From assembly GCA_963969495.1 (NCBI GenBank), contig OZ018329.1:66657243-66721242 (forward strand): a stretch of DNA of 64,000 bases, in the 5' to 3' direction. Below, in pieces: positions 1-13,003 of this stretch. Each line of letters starts with the position of its first letter. The stretch's first letter is position 1. The DNA is from Ceratothoa steindachneri. Lineage: Eukaryota > Arthropoda > Malacostraca > Isopoda > Cymothoidae. The translations under genes and the position numbers were made by a program. The notes beneath the pieces were generated by a model that worked only from the letters and a program-made list of their open reading frames with translations, did not search any database and was not told the DNA's origin.

Positions 1-2032
1 CTTTAATCATTATGATTTAAATATATTTAAATTTAAAATTTTAATCAGTTGAGACTAATTTAGGTTAGCTTATTATGGTTCAGTAGCATATAAATAAAAA
101 AGGTAAAACATAAACTAGTTAAAATATAAAATTGTAATGCCAATAAATCACGACAGACGAGGAGATCCATAAAAGTGTAATCTTTTTATTACCTATCCAG
201 AAGTTTCTGCCCTAGTGATTTTGGTCAAAATTCTTACCATTTTCAAATATTTCTATTTTTTATTAAACATTCATTTTACTGGGTTTCCCTTCTCTTGAAT
301 CTATGATTACAATGACGGATTACATATACCCTCTTTTTAAAACAAATTTTGCTTTTTAAGTGCAAAATGGGACTGCAAATTAAAAGATAAAAAAATAGAA
401 ATCAAATGGCTAACGAGGGATTGATGTTGTAGTTTACATTTAAATATACAAACTAACAAAAATCCCCACCCCACCCCAACGGCGTTTTTTGCTATGTCTG
501 CGGTGCCTGTTCGATTCGTTGACGAAATTAAAAAGGGTGCGAGAAAAAAAGATTTTTATTTCACAACACATTCAAAATTAGTGTGCAAGAAAATAAATCA
601 CTTGACAACAATTTTTTTAAAAATGCACAGACGGACGCTCACACAGACAGACACACACATAAGCTAGGATCATTATAATGAGATACTGTCAAAAGCAAAT
701 TTAAGTGATGGGAATACAATTAATTCCTGTGGGAGAAAAATGGTATATTTAAATGTGTATATGTCTACTAAGTAATGAAAGAAGGAAGTTCAGGAAAAGT
801 AATTTTCCAGTCAAGTCTAAGTTAATGCACCAAATGAAAAGAAAAGGGTACTCTGAAGGTTATCCGTAAGATAAGGCAATCTGTCTACTCCTAATATAAT
901 CTTACTGGCTTTGCTCCTCCTAGGTACAAACGCCTAAACGCAAGGGAAAAACTAGATATAATCGGGAGAAAAGAAGGCCTTTCCTCCACCATGCATTTTC
1001 AATATATGTATCTTCACTTTCTTTGCATGTCTCTCCTTGCAAACCTTTTGAGTGGTGCGGGTTCATGCTATTGCATTTAAAATTAGAAGGAAAAGTCAAA
1101 ACACCTGTAAAAAAGAAATTAGAGTGCTTCCACCCGGATGTTTTCAGCCCCAGTTTAGCCATGAATCGCCATAGACTACACTCAAAATGACGAGGGAACT
1201 TACCAACTAATAACAAGGCAACTAGAAAGGTAACAGCTCAAAGGCGTCTCTCGCGTTTGGGGCAAGATCGTTATCATCTTCCTTCTACCACCTCATGTTT
1301 CTTTCGACAAATCTTGATTCAGTCAGTCTCTAGTTCAAAATGGAACGAAGGAAGAAGCCACTATATTTACCTCGATTTGAAGCTAACTCCCTCGTCTAAC
1401 GTCCATTTATTGAGGTTTCCGTCTTATTATCTTCTGCCGTCTCTAGTCTGCCATGGTCATTCATTTCCCACCTCTACCCCTAGTTTGGCGCCATTCTCTT
1501 GTGGTCTGACATATTATCGAGGCAATTTTTTTCGTCCCTCTATTATCTGCCATACGCATGTTGACGTCACTTACCTTCGTTTTATCTATATTTCTTATCT
1601 CACTCGTAGTGGAGTCATGAAGGAATCACTAATCTCTATCATAGTCAAGGACAACATTCCTTGTGATTTTCACTCATAATTAATTTCGATGGTTAACTTA
1701 ACTTTTCCATGACCAAAAACTGATTAACTTACAAACAAAAAGATACAACAAGCAGTTTTAAGGTTGTAAATAGAAGCATAACATTTTTTACTTTGAGTGT
1801 GCTATCAACTTTTGGTTTCATGCAGATAAATGAGAAAAAATAAATAAATAATCTCGTTTTAATACCTTTAAGGGTTAAGTCTACCTCAAATCTCTTTCCA
1901 CGGCTTTGCCGAAATTTGTTCCACAAATATGTTTGTTTACTATTTGGTTAACGAAATTTCCTCTAAGCCTGCAAATTTTCATCTAAGCAAAAATTGATAA
2001 AAAATATATTTTTTTTAATGATTCCTTGTAAG
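1..2032. other. AT-rich DNA, no gene recognised
   Basis: No domain, RNA gene or repeat structure was recognised on either strand. The longest open frame (1257-1679, plus, 140 codons) has no motif I know and an unremarkable serine/leucine/tyrosine-rich composition, so I do not call it a gene. Confidence 0.5.
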
Positions 2033-2512
2033 TATAGGCTGGTCTGAAAGTCCCTATCGAAAATTAATAATAACGATAGAAGAACAATATAATCATATCA
2101 AACATATGTACTGATTTTTATGTATTCACTTTCATTGACAGTGTCACACATTCAAAAGGTCTGTATGAACACTTTCATTTTCGAGGCAAAAAATTATGCA
2201 GCGCCGTGTCTTGTGTGATATTTTAAGAAACTGTGATTTGCTGAGTGTTGCAAAGACTTCCTCAATACTGAACAGTGTTCCTAAACTGTTGGATATTCTG
2301 GTATCGCTCTTATGCCCATACACTTTCAATCAGTCTCTCTGTCAAACTATAGAAGCTTGTGTCAACCAATTGAAATATAAAAATAAAACAATATTAACAA
2401 GAAGTTAAAAGACTACCGGTAATCATCTGAAATATAAAATTTAAACAATATTTGGAATAGAAAATTAAAACAATATATTCAGGGGATCACAAATCTTTCG
2501 GACCACCCTGTA
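2033..2512. mobile_element. Short non-autonomous TIR element (MITE), Tc1/mariner-like
   Basis: The left end reads TATAGGCTGGTCTGAAAG. The right end (2495-2512), read on the minus strand, is TACAGGGTGGTCCGAAAG, an imperfect terminal inverted repeat matching at 15 of 18 positions. Both ends start with TA, as expected for the TA target duplication of Tc1/mariner elements. The 480-bp interior has no transposase long enough to work. It is most likely a non-autonomous derivative, because such GGTGGTCC-type ends are common among Tc1/mariner-like elements. Superfamily assignment is an inference from end structure only. Confidence 0.55.
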
Positions 2513-3430
2513 GAACTCTCTCCCTGTGAGTTTGCCGAGTTGTTTTTTCCTAGAAGAAAGATGAGTTTCTTAATCAATAGGTTATACTAATCATGACTAT
2601 TTTAATCTACCAAACTCATCCAACTTGAAGAAGAAGCCACTGGATAAACGCCGGGGAGGAGTATCTAGAAAAGATCCCTTTTGAAAATATCTCTAATTAT
2701 TCTGTGGAAAACTTAAAGTATAGAACGATTCTAGAAGTAATGATGTAGTGGACCACTATAGATTGTGAAACCACAAAGTAGAGAATAACTACTCTTAAAT
2801 GGTAGAAAACGACGCAAAGCTCTATGTAGATTCTTTTATTTTCTATCCAGCATATGCTGCTCTTATTTAAAGTTGTTTGCTTTCAATGGCATATTTTTTA
2901 AAACAGCAACCTGTTCATCATTGTTTATTATATAAATTGTTATGGGTAGTACTGCTACGCAGGGAATGAAAATGAAATGTGGAGTATATTATCAAACAGT
3001 GAAGCTTGTAAATGACACCTGAAGACAAAAAATGCGTTAAAACATTTGCTACATCTCCGATACGGCCTCATTCTGGAAGACGAACTATAGTTGATGGCAA
3101 TCTTTTAAAAATAAATTGGTGAAAAAGGTCCTCCTCAAACCACCTCAGGTTTGGCGCAAAAACATAATATCTCATGTTCAAATGTTCACGAACATCATTG
3201 CAAAAGTTAATTACTAACAATTTGATCCATTTTGATAAAGAGAAAAGTAGTTATTTTCCAGTATGAGAACAACTCACTTGGCAAGACAATCCACCTACCA
3301 GATTATTGATAAAGATTACATTTTTTATAAATAGATTAATTAAACTTCATTGGCGTTTGTTAGTATTTCCTTTTGGAAATACGTAAATATTCAGATAAAA
3401 AAGACAAAAAATGAAGGCTGTAGGGCAATC
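2513..3430. other. Unassigned intergenic DNA
   Basis: AT-rich. Around 2990-3190 on the plus strand there are short fragments reminiscent of a transposase helix-turn-helix region (for example RPHSGR), but broken by several stops and shifts. The evidence is too weak to name. Nothing else was seen. Confidence 0.35.
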
Positions 3431-3439
3431 GATATCCCA

Positions 3440-4500
3440 CCCTAAAAACAGAGGCCCTGGTTCGGTCACCGCAACGTTCTGGCATTTGGCAGCGTAACCA
3501 GAGTACTTACCCTATCCCCCTCTCTTCCCTCGCCTCGCGGATCACCGGAAAGGCCTCTCCACAACCAGGAGATGCTTGAAAAATCAGATTTCGGGTTCGG
3601 CTAGCCTAACATTGGTTAAACCGGCAATATTTCCCCAAAGAGTTGGGATTTAATTTCAATTCATAGACGAAATTAGAGGAGCATCGACCAAAAGCCAGAA
3701 GATGCCTTTAGGGCTAAGTGAAAGACGTTCGGAGAAACGCCGTTAGAGAAGGAGGCTTAATTCCTAAGACCTCATCCCCACCCCTCCTTCCCCTACCCCC
3801 CAGTGTGGTGGTGAAGTATATAGGCGGATAACTGTAGAAGAACGAGGAAGATTGAGTTAGCGATCGAGGCGACGAAGTCCGGCCTAGAGTGCCCGGCAAC
3901 CCAACGAAAGGAACACAGAAGAAGCTCATGCTGAGTTAGTTCCTGGTTTAGCTTGTATTGAGAAACAAGCTCAATCATCTCTCGTCAGAGAAAACTCATT
4001 TTCCGGTTTACAACAAAAGCCAGAGGTAGTCCTCGCTATTGAGGAATACCCCAAAGTGAACTTCCTCAAACACTCCCCATTCGTCAAAGATTCACTCGTT
4101 TGCTCATTGCTCGTCAGTGCGAATTGTTCCAAGATTAACCAGAAGATTGGAAGAAGCATACCTTCCAGGTCCCGTTGTTGAAATCATCTGACTAAGACAA
4201 CGTGCTTAACACCATCCGTCGCCCGCACCGAAATCATCTGTTGCTTCGAGCCTGTACCCGTGCCAGCCAAAAAACTGGAATGTATGTGAACGCGTCCACG
4301 CGTCTGGCCGCAAAAAAACATTCTTGCGTCCACATAAAAATTGAGGCCAAGGACAGTCCCCAGCCAAATTCATGTGAGGTTGTTTTAAAGGTAAATAAAT
4401 TCCATTATTTTTTTGAAGGTCAATTAGCGTTCAATATTAAAGTGAGCTTTGGGTCAACCATTACTTTATATTTATTTGTTTAAATTAGTAAGTCTCACTT
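3440..4500. repeat. LTR- or leader-like repeat related to 51.3-52.1 kb
   Basis: GC-richer than its surroundings. Several segments resemble the insert inside the left LTR of gypsy element B: a pyrimidine run then CCAGTG and a TATA-like GTATATAGG (about 3785-3830) against CCCCCAGTGGGG and GTATAAATGAGG (about 51445-51476); AGAAGAAGCTCATGCTGAG against AAGAAGCTCATCCTTAAG; CTCTCGTCAGAGA against CTCTCGCCAGAGA; and a shared GAGGAATACCCC (inverted in one copy). The TATA-like box suggests an LTR or element promoter. No coding domain is present, and the element family is not identified. Confidence 0.4.
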
Positions 4501-5015
4501 AAACTCGTTTAATTAATAGCTGTATAGTTTATTTTGTTAGATTTCATTTTTTTTCATGTTGTAATTGAAGATCAATTTTCTTAGAAGTATTTAATTCAAT
4601 CTCCGAAACGCTAAGCATGACACTATAAATCCTCTAAGATTAAAATAACGTAATAATATTAATATAACACTCTGTGAGAAAACGTAATCAAGGAGATTTG
4701 AAGTACGTAACAAACTTAAACGTACATACACCACCACTTGGTCCTTGCAATACCACGACAAAGGCCTACAAGCAAAAATAAAATTAATATAACGAGTTCT
4801 TCAAATTCTCTTCGAATTTAATTATAAAGGAATAACAAGAACAACATGGAAGGAGAGGAAATGCCGATAACACGAATTGAACCAATATAAGAAATATAAA
4901 ATAATGTGTTAAACAAAGACGATTTTTAGCAATTAGGCATCTAATACGAATACAAAAGAAAGCTCTCCTGATACAAATGCATACAATTAAAAAAAATCAG
5001 GTGAATAGGTAAAGG

Positions 5016-5017
<2 letters not shown>
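4501..5017. other. AT-rich DNA, nothing recognised
   Basis: No open frame, repeat structure or RNA gene was seen on either strand before the (TA)n tract begins. Confidence 0.5.

Positions 5018-5106
<89 letters not shown>
5018..5106. repeat. (TA)n microsatellite
   Basis: About 44 uninterrupted TA units. It abuts the 3' end of the tRNA-derived SINE that follows on the minus strand, so it may be the expanded tail of that SINE. Confidence 0.95.
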
Positions 5107-5108
<2 letters not shown>

Positions 5109-5348
5109 AAAAGAGAAATTGGATACGAATGAGCAACGAGAAAAGAAACAGGAGTTTTTTAAAGGTAAGAGAAAGGGACATTAGAAGAAGACTAGAATCA
5201 AAGAGAGCAGAGGGAGGCACAATGAAGGCAATCCTTTACCGAGAAGACAGAGATAACGCCAGGGAAAAAGAGTTTGAAATTCCTGGCCGGGACTCAAACC
5301 CGGGTCTACTGATTGCTGTTCAGATGCTCTACCGCTAAGTTACCAATC
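5107..5348 (-). mobile_element. tRNA-derived SINE-like element
   Basis: Read on the minus strand, 5345-5280 has a pol III A-box-like TAACTTAGCGGTAGAGC and a B-box-like GGTTTGAGTCC. The latter sits in a perfect T arm (CCGGG, 7-nt loop, CCCGG). The anticodon arm is weak (4 bp), the loop has C where tRNAs have U33, and the acceptor arms pair only in part, so this is a tRNA-like SINE head rather than a tRNA gene. A pyrimidine-rich body of about 170 bp follows and runs straight into (TA)n. A 30-bp piece of the body end (AGAGAAATTGGA) recurs near 5630-5655. Confidence 0.6.
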
Positions 5349-7543
5349 TCAGTGACTCTACTTCGCCCAAAGCGTTACCCCATCAAACCCAGTATCTCTC
5401 TAAGCTAGAAACCTCCAAGGAATTTTTATACCACATTTTATTACTCGCTCACAATTTAAAGGCTCATCCCCCATGTCACATGCAAAGAAGGGGTGAATGC
5501 AAGTTCTGCGAGGGATAACAACCACCACAGGGCTTTCGCTATATTTATTTTCTGCCTTTCAAAATAATTTTGAAGACAGAAAGAGAGGTGCAGAAACCTT
5601 GTATTGCAGACTATATAACAAAACAGTACAAGAAAGAGAAATTGGACGCGAATGAGGTCATCCTTTCACAGCGGAGTACTCGGTACCATCCCTTTTTTAT
5701 TTGTCTCTCTATTGGAAATTTAGCCATGCAATTACCCTATATTACCCTGGTGTCACTTCCTACCGAAGCTCCATCTTGGGAGGGAAGGAGATGTCAGAGA
5801 GAGAAGGTTACCCCGCCCCCTATAACCAAATGTCTATCCGTGGCGCCAGAGAAAGATGCACCTGCACGGCCAGACAGCCCCAAGGGGAATTTCACGTGAT
5901 CCGTTTGGGTTCCATTTCTTCTACGTCTCCTTGACTGATTGGCGCCAGACCTACGGCCTCGTGGACCGTCGCGAGAGGCTGTGATGCCCGCCGAGAATAT
6001 CTCCCGCCCCCCCGGCGTGCCAAGTATAATAAGATCCCCGTCCTTCATTTGGGGGTCTCCGGCGACGCGCTTCCGCCGAGGCAGTATAAATACTTTGGGA
6101 AAAGCTTTGAGAAATTAATACCTTACAGCCCGTTTTGGTTAGCAGCAACGTACAGTCTCGTACGGCTTACCCCCCCCCCCCTCCCTCCCAACCACTTCCA
6201 GCTACGAACGCGACCTGTCACCTCTCTACCAGTCCTCGCTCGTACTTAATGCCAGAGATTTCGCCAGACAGACTATAGGCACGGACAGGCATCTATCACT
6301 CTGGTATCGAGTTCATTCTCGTCTGGAGTACTCCCTCGCTCCTTTCTCAGCGAGGTTAAAGAAAAGTAATTTTGCAAGTGGAACTTTGCAGCGCCCCGTG
6401 AACTCGTCATATCCAAAGCCTCCAGTCAATTAGGCTTTCCATGAATCTCCCAATCATTTGCAGTCTTCCCCCCCTTTCCCTGGGGAAGCCATGACCATAC
6501 ATCCTCTCTCGGACTCTCGTCCCCGTCGATTCATTTTTATCCCCCGACCTGTTTGGTACCCCTGGTCTCATCTTATTTATTGTCATTTATTTACTTTTGC
6601 TACTAATATTTTATTTGTATGCAGTAAAGTTATTTTTCTATAAACAGTTTCTCTAATCCCAGAACCTCTAAGAATTGATTATTTAGGCCAATCCTCCTAG
6701 ATTTTGATTATTTAACCTTCGCAATTGAATCTATATTCTAATTTCTGGCGTGTTCTCTTCTGTGGGGTCACTCTACGACAAGGTTTAACAACTTGCTTGG
6801 TAGTTTTTAACTCCGAAATATTATTTATTCCTTTGTTACCGACGTCTATCCGCCACTGGAGTTGCTGGGGGACGTTCTACTCATATTCTTGAGTAGGTAA
6901 TATTCAAAACAAAATAGTTATCGTTATTCTCATCCATATAATTTAATCAGGTGCGATCTATATATATTTAACTTTAATTTTTTTCTGTTATTTAGTTCTA
7001 AATGCTTTGATAAGTTCAAGGAACTTCGGATTATATCCATTCATTAGAATCACTGAAATTTATTTGGGGGATAGTTTGTGAATCCGCCTTTAGGTGTTTG
7101 TTCTTACTAATTAGTGTCTTTTCTTTGTATTAATTATTGGCAAGATTAATGAATTTTGCTACCTGCAATCTTTTTACATTTAACCCTCCCCTTCCCTCTA
7201 CCCTTATTGGAGATTATAAATATTCATTTTTTCTTTGTCCTTTTCTGCTCATCCTATTTTTTCTTAAAAAGCTAAATATCTATTTGGAGATTTTTTTGCC
7301 CAATATCACTCCTGCGACAATCGACAGCAGATACACAAACTCGACGCTTGCAGGGTGCTGCCGCCAATCATGCGTTACTTCCAGTCTGAACCATGCCAGA
7401 GGATAGCTCATAACCCCACTCCCTTTTATACCTATTTCCTTCAAATTAACACATCACTGCCCCGCTTTTTCCTTTGTAGAGAGTCATTTAGCTATATACA
7501 CATCAAGTCCAAAATTTTCCGCCTTGACACGCAAGGTAACTTA
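5349..7543. other. Unassigned GC-richer DNA with a TATA-like site
   Basis: About 5750-6250 is GC-rich and carries CAGTATAAATAC (about 6081-6092) followed by a transcript-start-like region and a C-run, the look of an LTR or element promoter. No partner repeat or coding domain was found. From 6250 to 7543 the DNA is AT-rich. Open frames of up to 111 codons here match nothing I recognise. Confidence 0.35.
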
Positions 7544-8844
7544 CGAGGAGCGGTCAATAAGTTTTGCAAATCGGTAGGGAAAAACCTAGTAAGGGAAATG
7601 GCTGTTTGTGGGGGTGTTAGGAAAAGTTATGACAAGTCAGGACCTGCAGCCGCACACTCCTGCCTCGTCTATTTAAGAGGCAGTAGCTGATCGCTGATCG
7701 TCAGTCACAAATTTTTCAACAATGGAGAAGGTTGAACACCGCGCAGTTATCAAATTTTTGACTAAGGAAAGTAAGAATGCAAAAGAGATCCATGAACGCA
7801 TGGTTGCAGTGAACATTGACACCACCTCTTCCTATGCAACCATTGCTTGCTGGAATAGGGAGTTCCGCCATGGTGGTGAGTCCCTTGAAGATGACTCCCA
7901 TCTAGGACGCCCGTCAGACGTGACCAACGAGAATTGTTTGGCCCATGTGGATAGGATAATCCTCGAAAATCGACGGGTGAAGGTCGAAGAAATCGAGCGA
8001 GAACTTGGAATATCACATGGAAGTGTTATCAACATCATCCACGACAATTTTTCCATGACCAAGGTCTCTGCCCGTTGGGTCCCTAGAAACCTCAGAAAAC
8101 CTCACGCCCTATAATCAACTTCACGTCGTGAAAGTTCGGAGGAGCTGCTGCTCCTGTACAAACAAGACCCGGCGGTATTCGAGTCACGTATAGTAACAGA
8201 TGATGAAACGTGGTTCCATCACTGGGATTCCAAGACCAAGCTCGAAAGCATGGCCTGGGAGCACAGGGGCTCTTTGACCCCCATCAAGTTACTGACCCAA
8301 CCCTCAGCCAGGAAGATCATGGCCACCATCTTCTGGAATTCTTATGGAGTGTTGATGGTGGACTATGCACCATGTGAAAGGACCATCACAGGCCAATATT
8401 ACGCCGAGAAACTGGCTAGGTTGAAGAAGTGCATCCGTCAGAAGCGGCGTGGCAAGTTAACGCGCGGTGTCCTGCTCCTCCACGAAAATGCCCTGTCCAC
8501 AAGGCCATAGTTGCACAAGCTGCCCTGCGCGAGTGCATATTCGAGGAGCTCAACCATCCCCCCTACAGTCCTATCTGGCCCCTAGCGACTACTTTTTATT
8601 CCGCCAGCTCAAGGCTGCACTGCGGGGACGCCGATTTGGGGACGATGAAGATGTGCAGCTCGCCGTCCAGGAGTGGATTGAACAGCAGTTGGGAGATTTC
8701 TGGTTGTCGAGAATTCGAAGCCTCAAGGACAAGTGGCGCAAGTGAATTAAAGTCGAGGGTAGTTATATTGAAAATTAATAAAATACTTATCCTCATATCT
8801 TGTTTCCTTATATCTGAATTGCAAAACTTATTGACCGACCCTCG
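7544..8844 (+). mobile_element. Complete mariner element (1.3 kb), inactivated
   Basis: Terminal inverted repeats of 26 bp occupy 7544-7569 and 8819-8844 (24 of 26 positions agree; both contain GGTCAATAAGTTTTGCAA). TA dinucleotides flank both ends (7542-7543 and 8845-8846), the target duplication of this superfamily. The 1301-bp length is typical of mariner. The single transposase gene it carries is broken. Confidence 0.93.
7722..8745 (+). pseudogene. mariner transposase (DD34D) pseudogene
   Basis: The start at 7722 gives MEKVEHRAVIKFLTKE, the usual mariner N-terminus, about 150 bp inside the left TIR. An N-terminal paired-like helix-turn-helix (GRPSD, then a second HTH with VEEIERELGISHGSV) is followed by the catalytic domain. 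The first acidic residue is in TDDETWFHHW (about residue 161). The second site reads HENA, so the usual aspartate is glutamate. The third is in APSDYF. An in-frame TAA lies at 8112-8114, and two single-base shifts occur near 8490 and 8570, so it cannot encode a working enzyme. The end, KDKW followed by a stop at 8745, matches the family's C-terminus. Open frames on the minus strand here are antisense shadows. Confidence 0.93.
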
Positions 8845-10035
8845 TAGCAGGTAATATGTTCTGTCATCGTGAAATTAATGTCGTCTATTTAGGGGAAAAT
8901 AAAATTATATTTTGCACAAAAAAAATTTATTCATTAGAATAGTTTACACGATTTTAGGCAATGATCTTCAGTCGTTTTATTAAGCAGTGGATAAGTTTCT
9001 TAAAGAATTTATTCAGAGTGGGAGAAACATGATTTGATATCCTTGTCTAACTCTATAACAAGGCAAACTTTGCCATTTTAGTGGTGTGGTAATTACTTAA
9101 ATGAAGGTTAATTAGATGGAAAAAGATCTATTAAATATCGAGTATGAGGAAAAACATCCCAACCTACGCCTTAATATTGGTAGGAAGGGGGTGGATTAAA
9201 ACGTGGGAGGGTGATTTTAATGAAAGAAAAGGAAACTCAGTTATATATATAAGCACATTTTTGTCGAACAGCTTCATTTGAACGTTAAAATTTTCAGATA
9301 ACTAAGTTGTCAGTAACTTGTTTGCTCATTATTTAGGAACTCATAACGAATAACTCATTTCACTTCCCACCAAATGTAGAGTACAGCTTTTGCTTATGGA
9401 GACCACTTCTAGATGTAGGAATGTGTTTTTGTTGGCGACAAAGCCATTGTTATTTGCGCTTAATATTAGAGTTAAGAACTTAATTTACATACCCAGTAAC
9501 AATTTTATACAGATATTTATCACGGACACTTCGAGTTAGTAGAGACGAAGCCATATTTACCCGTTGTCCTTCAAACAGTTTATGTGGCTCTAAAATACTT
9601 ATTGTTAACTTTTATTATGTTTAAAAGAAGTATCCACACTGTTTAATGACTAATATTTGAAATTTTTACCATTTCCCGAAGATCCTGTAAAGGATTATCC
9701 CATATAAGTGCCTTAAGAGAATCGCGATCAATGACAGTAAAGGGGGTCCTCTTCCTTCGGAAGTTTTCAGTTTGAAATCACCTGATCAGTAAAATATTTG
9801 AACCAACGCTAAAAAATACAAATATTCGAAAGATTTGAAAATACTTAGGTAATTTTTAACTTGTAATGTGGCGCTATTTCTATTATTCTCTTCATACAGA
9901 AAGATATACTAATGGTTGTTTCATTTTCTGCTCTTAATAATTAAGGATTCTACCAAAATGTAGCTTAAAAAAGGTCTAGGAATTACTAGATTAAGAAAAA
10001 CAGCCATTATTACAATCTAAACAATTCTGAGCAGC
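8845..10035. other. AT-rich DNA, nothing recognised
   Basis: No open frame, repeat structure or RNA gene recognised on either strand. Confidence 0.5.
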
Positions 10036-10625
10036 ATATTTTATAAACAAATATGAGGGTGGATTTGGCCAACATCAGATTCGACAACCCACGGGATTCC
10101 TCTTCCCCATGGAAATAGAATGATTGTACAATTTACAAGCAATGGCAAGGAAACAGATCGATCTTGGTCCTGTAACAGAGATCTTCGGGCTGTCAAGCTG
10201 ATTGTTGAAATTAATCCAGGTTGTAAGTCTAAATGATGTTGCAGAGCATCTCCAAATGAATTGAAATAATGCTTTGAAGTATCTCCATCAAATTGCTACT
10301 ATGGTATAGTATCTAAAAGGAAATCTCTTCTTTAACCAACAAATAACCAAAGAAGAAATGAGTGGACAAATAACATGGTAGAGAATCGCATAGGATTCTT
10401 GCAGACTGTCATATTCTCGGACGAATCAAGATTTGCACAATTTTCTGAAAATGGACGACGGGGTTCTAAAGACTGCGAAATCAAGAGTTTAATTTATTTA
10501 AGATTTTATCCACATGTGAAACAAAGATTTTTTTTTTACTTATGGCATCTGGAGCACTGTCCGTTCAGAATTGCTGAAATTTATTGGCAAAATTAACTCA
10601 TCAAAAATTCATATTCCTTGTTCAG
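10036..10625 (+). pseudogene. Tc1-like transposase remnant
   Basis: Frame-shifted pieces line up with a Tc1-type transposase: an N-terminal phrase RGMIVQFTSNGKETDRSW (about 10110-10180), then the start of the catalytic domain VIFSDESRFAQFSENGRR (10405-10465), whose aspartate is the first catalytic residue of the DDE triad. Between and after these are stops. The second and third catalytic residues are not found. It is clearly dead, and no terminal repeats were located. Confidence 0.7.
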
Positions 10626-10899
10626 AAAGGACTTTCCAATCATCATAGAAGATACCATGGAAATCCACTTGACCCCAGCATTATAAAAGGGATGAACAAT
10701 AACTTTCTTAAACTCACGAACTACACTGCTGAAAAATATAAGAAAACACAAAATAAGAATTACAACAAACTCTCATAAAAACACTCAACTTAATAAAAAA
10801 GTGTAAACACCTTTTAGAAACCAACACTAAACAAAAAATTGAATTAGCAGTACTAAACAAGCTCCTTAAATAAAGAGAAAGCTGAGATCCTAAAATTTA

Positions 10900-11430
10900 A
10901 AGCAATTATTGTTGAAGAGACCATCAAAAAAGGAAAGTGCATAAAATAGCTAAAAAGCGAGCTCTAAAGGAAAAACAAATAACACTTAGCTATAAAAGAG
11001 GAAAATGGTACAATTATTAAAGGTCGAGATAGAATAGTTAAGAAACTAACGAGTATAAGTAATACTATGAAAGGTTGTATTAAACTAACAACATCCAGAA
11101 CTACGACTAATTAACAACACCCAATAATGTCAGAGCCGTTCTGAAATCATAAGTGGAAATTGCTATCTAACAAATATAGAATCACAAAGCACCAGGTGAG
11201 GGTAACATTATTTCAGACCTGCTGAAAGACTCTGTAGGTCGTTGTGGACAAACTAGCTTGCATCTTCACAGAATGTCTCAAACAAAGCAAGATTCCAGAG
11301 GAATAGCACAATGCCATAATAACTGTGCTTGCAAGCCACAGACCAATCAACCTTCTCTTCCCAAGAGGCATTACTAACTGACTGCAAAACCAGCTGTAAC
11401 CAGAATATCTAATAGGTGAGTACGATTTTC
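10900..11430 (+). pseudogene. RTE-like LINE reverse transcriptase remnant
   Basis: After several shifts the plus strand reads ENGTIIKGRDRIVKKL (about 10995-11045), then KAPGEGNIISDLLKDSV and QSKIPEEW (about 11188-11305). These match the linker and the N-terminal palm region of RTE-type endonuclease/reverse transcriptases, where the palm opens with a KAPG-D signature and a KIPxEW motif. The catalytic FADD region and endonuclease are absent. Stops occur about every 30 codons, indicating an old 5'- and 3'-truncated insertion. Confidence 0.55.
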
Positions 11431-12959
11431 ATCTCCATTATTAATTAAGTTGATTGTTCTACCATCCTACACAGTCACTTTACCATTTTTCATGTGCTCA
11501 ATTCCATGCTAAATTTCGTCCTTCTTTACTAATGGAAATTCCTCCTTGGTTAGTGAAGTCTTGTGATTGGTTTTAGATAAACATTCCTATCTTAGAGTTC
11601 GGGATAGAATTATTTTATTCTCTATACCTTTGTTTCGCTCTTTCCTCCTTTAAGCTTAGTTTGGTTTCTTATATTTTTGTGGTGTTGTTTTGAATAGTTT
11701 CCTTCACTAAATAGTTATTATATTTTCCAACATAAGTAGTCTTTTAATAGTTTTGCTGTTGGCTTTTTCTTATTTTAGCTCAAGAAACGTAAAGGATAAA
11801 GGCCCAAGTGAGTTTTATTCTTCTTATTAGGTGAACAATGTGATTTAAAATAACCTCTTCCTCAGAACAACAAAGGTAAGTTTTTGGTTGTCAATGGACT
11901 TGATCCTGGCTGTCTTAATATTACAGGTATATTATTAATTCTTGCATTTCCATCTATTGTTTTCTCCAGTATACATTAAATTGACTATTTGATATGTCAA
12001 TATTTATATTTCCTTGTTCAGACCTAATCTTTCCCTCTTCGTATTCTGATTATCCGGGAGAGACAATTTTCTATTGTGCTCCCAAATTCAGGTGGCTTTA
12101 AGTAGGTAGGTTGTCATCTGGGAGTTATCTTTATGGTTTTATTGTTGCAATGCGTCCTTTCATTGTTATTATTATCATTACTATTGTCTATATTACTTAT
12201 ATTTATTGTCATTGTTAGTATTTTACTTCAATATGGCGTATACTTATGTTAGCCCGCCCTGAACGTCACTCCTATGCATTGCATGCGGGATTACTTTGTT
12301 TCTAGCTGCCTGCTCCCTTAACCACCTCCCCTTTAAGAAAGCTAGAAACCCGAAATTGGGTTATTCTCAACCAAGGAGGCTAATTTATGACGTTAGATAA
12401 AATTTTGGTTTAAAACGAATGCACTCGCGAGAGACCTTTTGCGGTCGAGATTTCACTGTGATTGAGACGAGCTTAAGGCACTTCTAGCACAGCATTAGAT
12501 AGTATAATACTATTTTAACTATACCACCCACTTACGGCACGAGATTTTGCCTTGAAAGACAACGATTTAATCCCGTGAGCTTAAAGCCCAGTCGTGCCAT
12601 TTCCCTACCGATTCGCCTTTTATCAAAATAAAAGTTTATATGCTCGCCTGAAACGCACCTTTGAATCAGATTCTCCACATGCTACAATAATAAAATTTTA
12701 TGAAACATTTTTACAAACCTTGAAATATAGAAACCTCGGAAATGAATATACAGCTGAAAAAAGCCAGACGAGAAACATCGTTATCTGAAAAGGAAGATAA
12801 AACTAAATATAATCATCAGTTTTCAATTTTTTCAAATGAAGGTATTTTTTACTCCATATTATAATGGCGACTAGATGCCTTTTTTAATTAACCCTATTTT
12901 TACAGAAAATTCTAAAAATACAAGATAGGAAGCATATGGCATATGAGGATTTTTTTAAA

Positions 12960-13003
<44 letters not shown>

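Noticed and set aside
1257..1679. 140-codon open frame
   Set aside because: No motif, no homologue recognised, no splice or promoter context; consistent with chance.
5270..5345. A functional tRNA gene on the minus strand
   Set aside because: Acceptor stem pairs only in part, anticodon stem is 4 bp and U33 is C; better explained as a SINE head.
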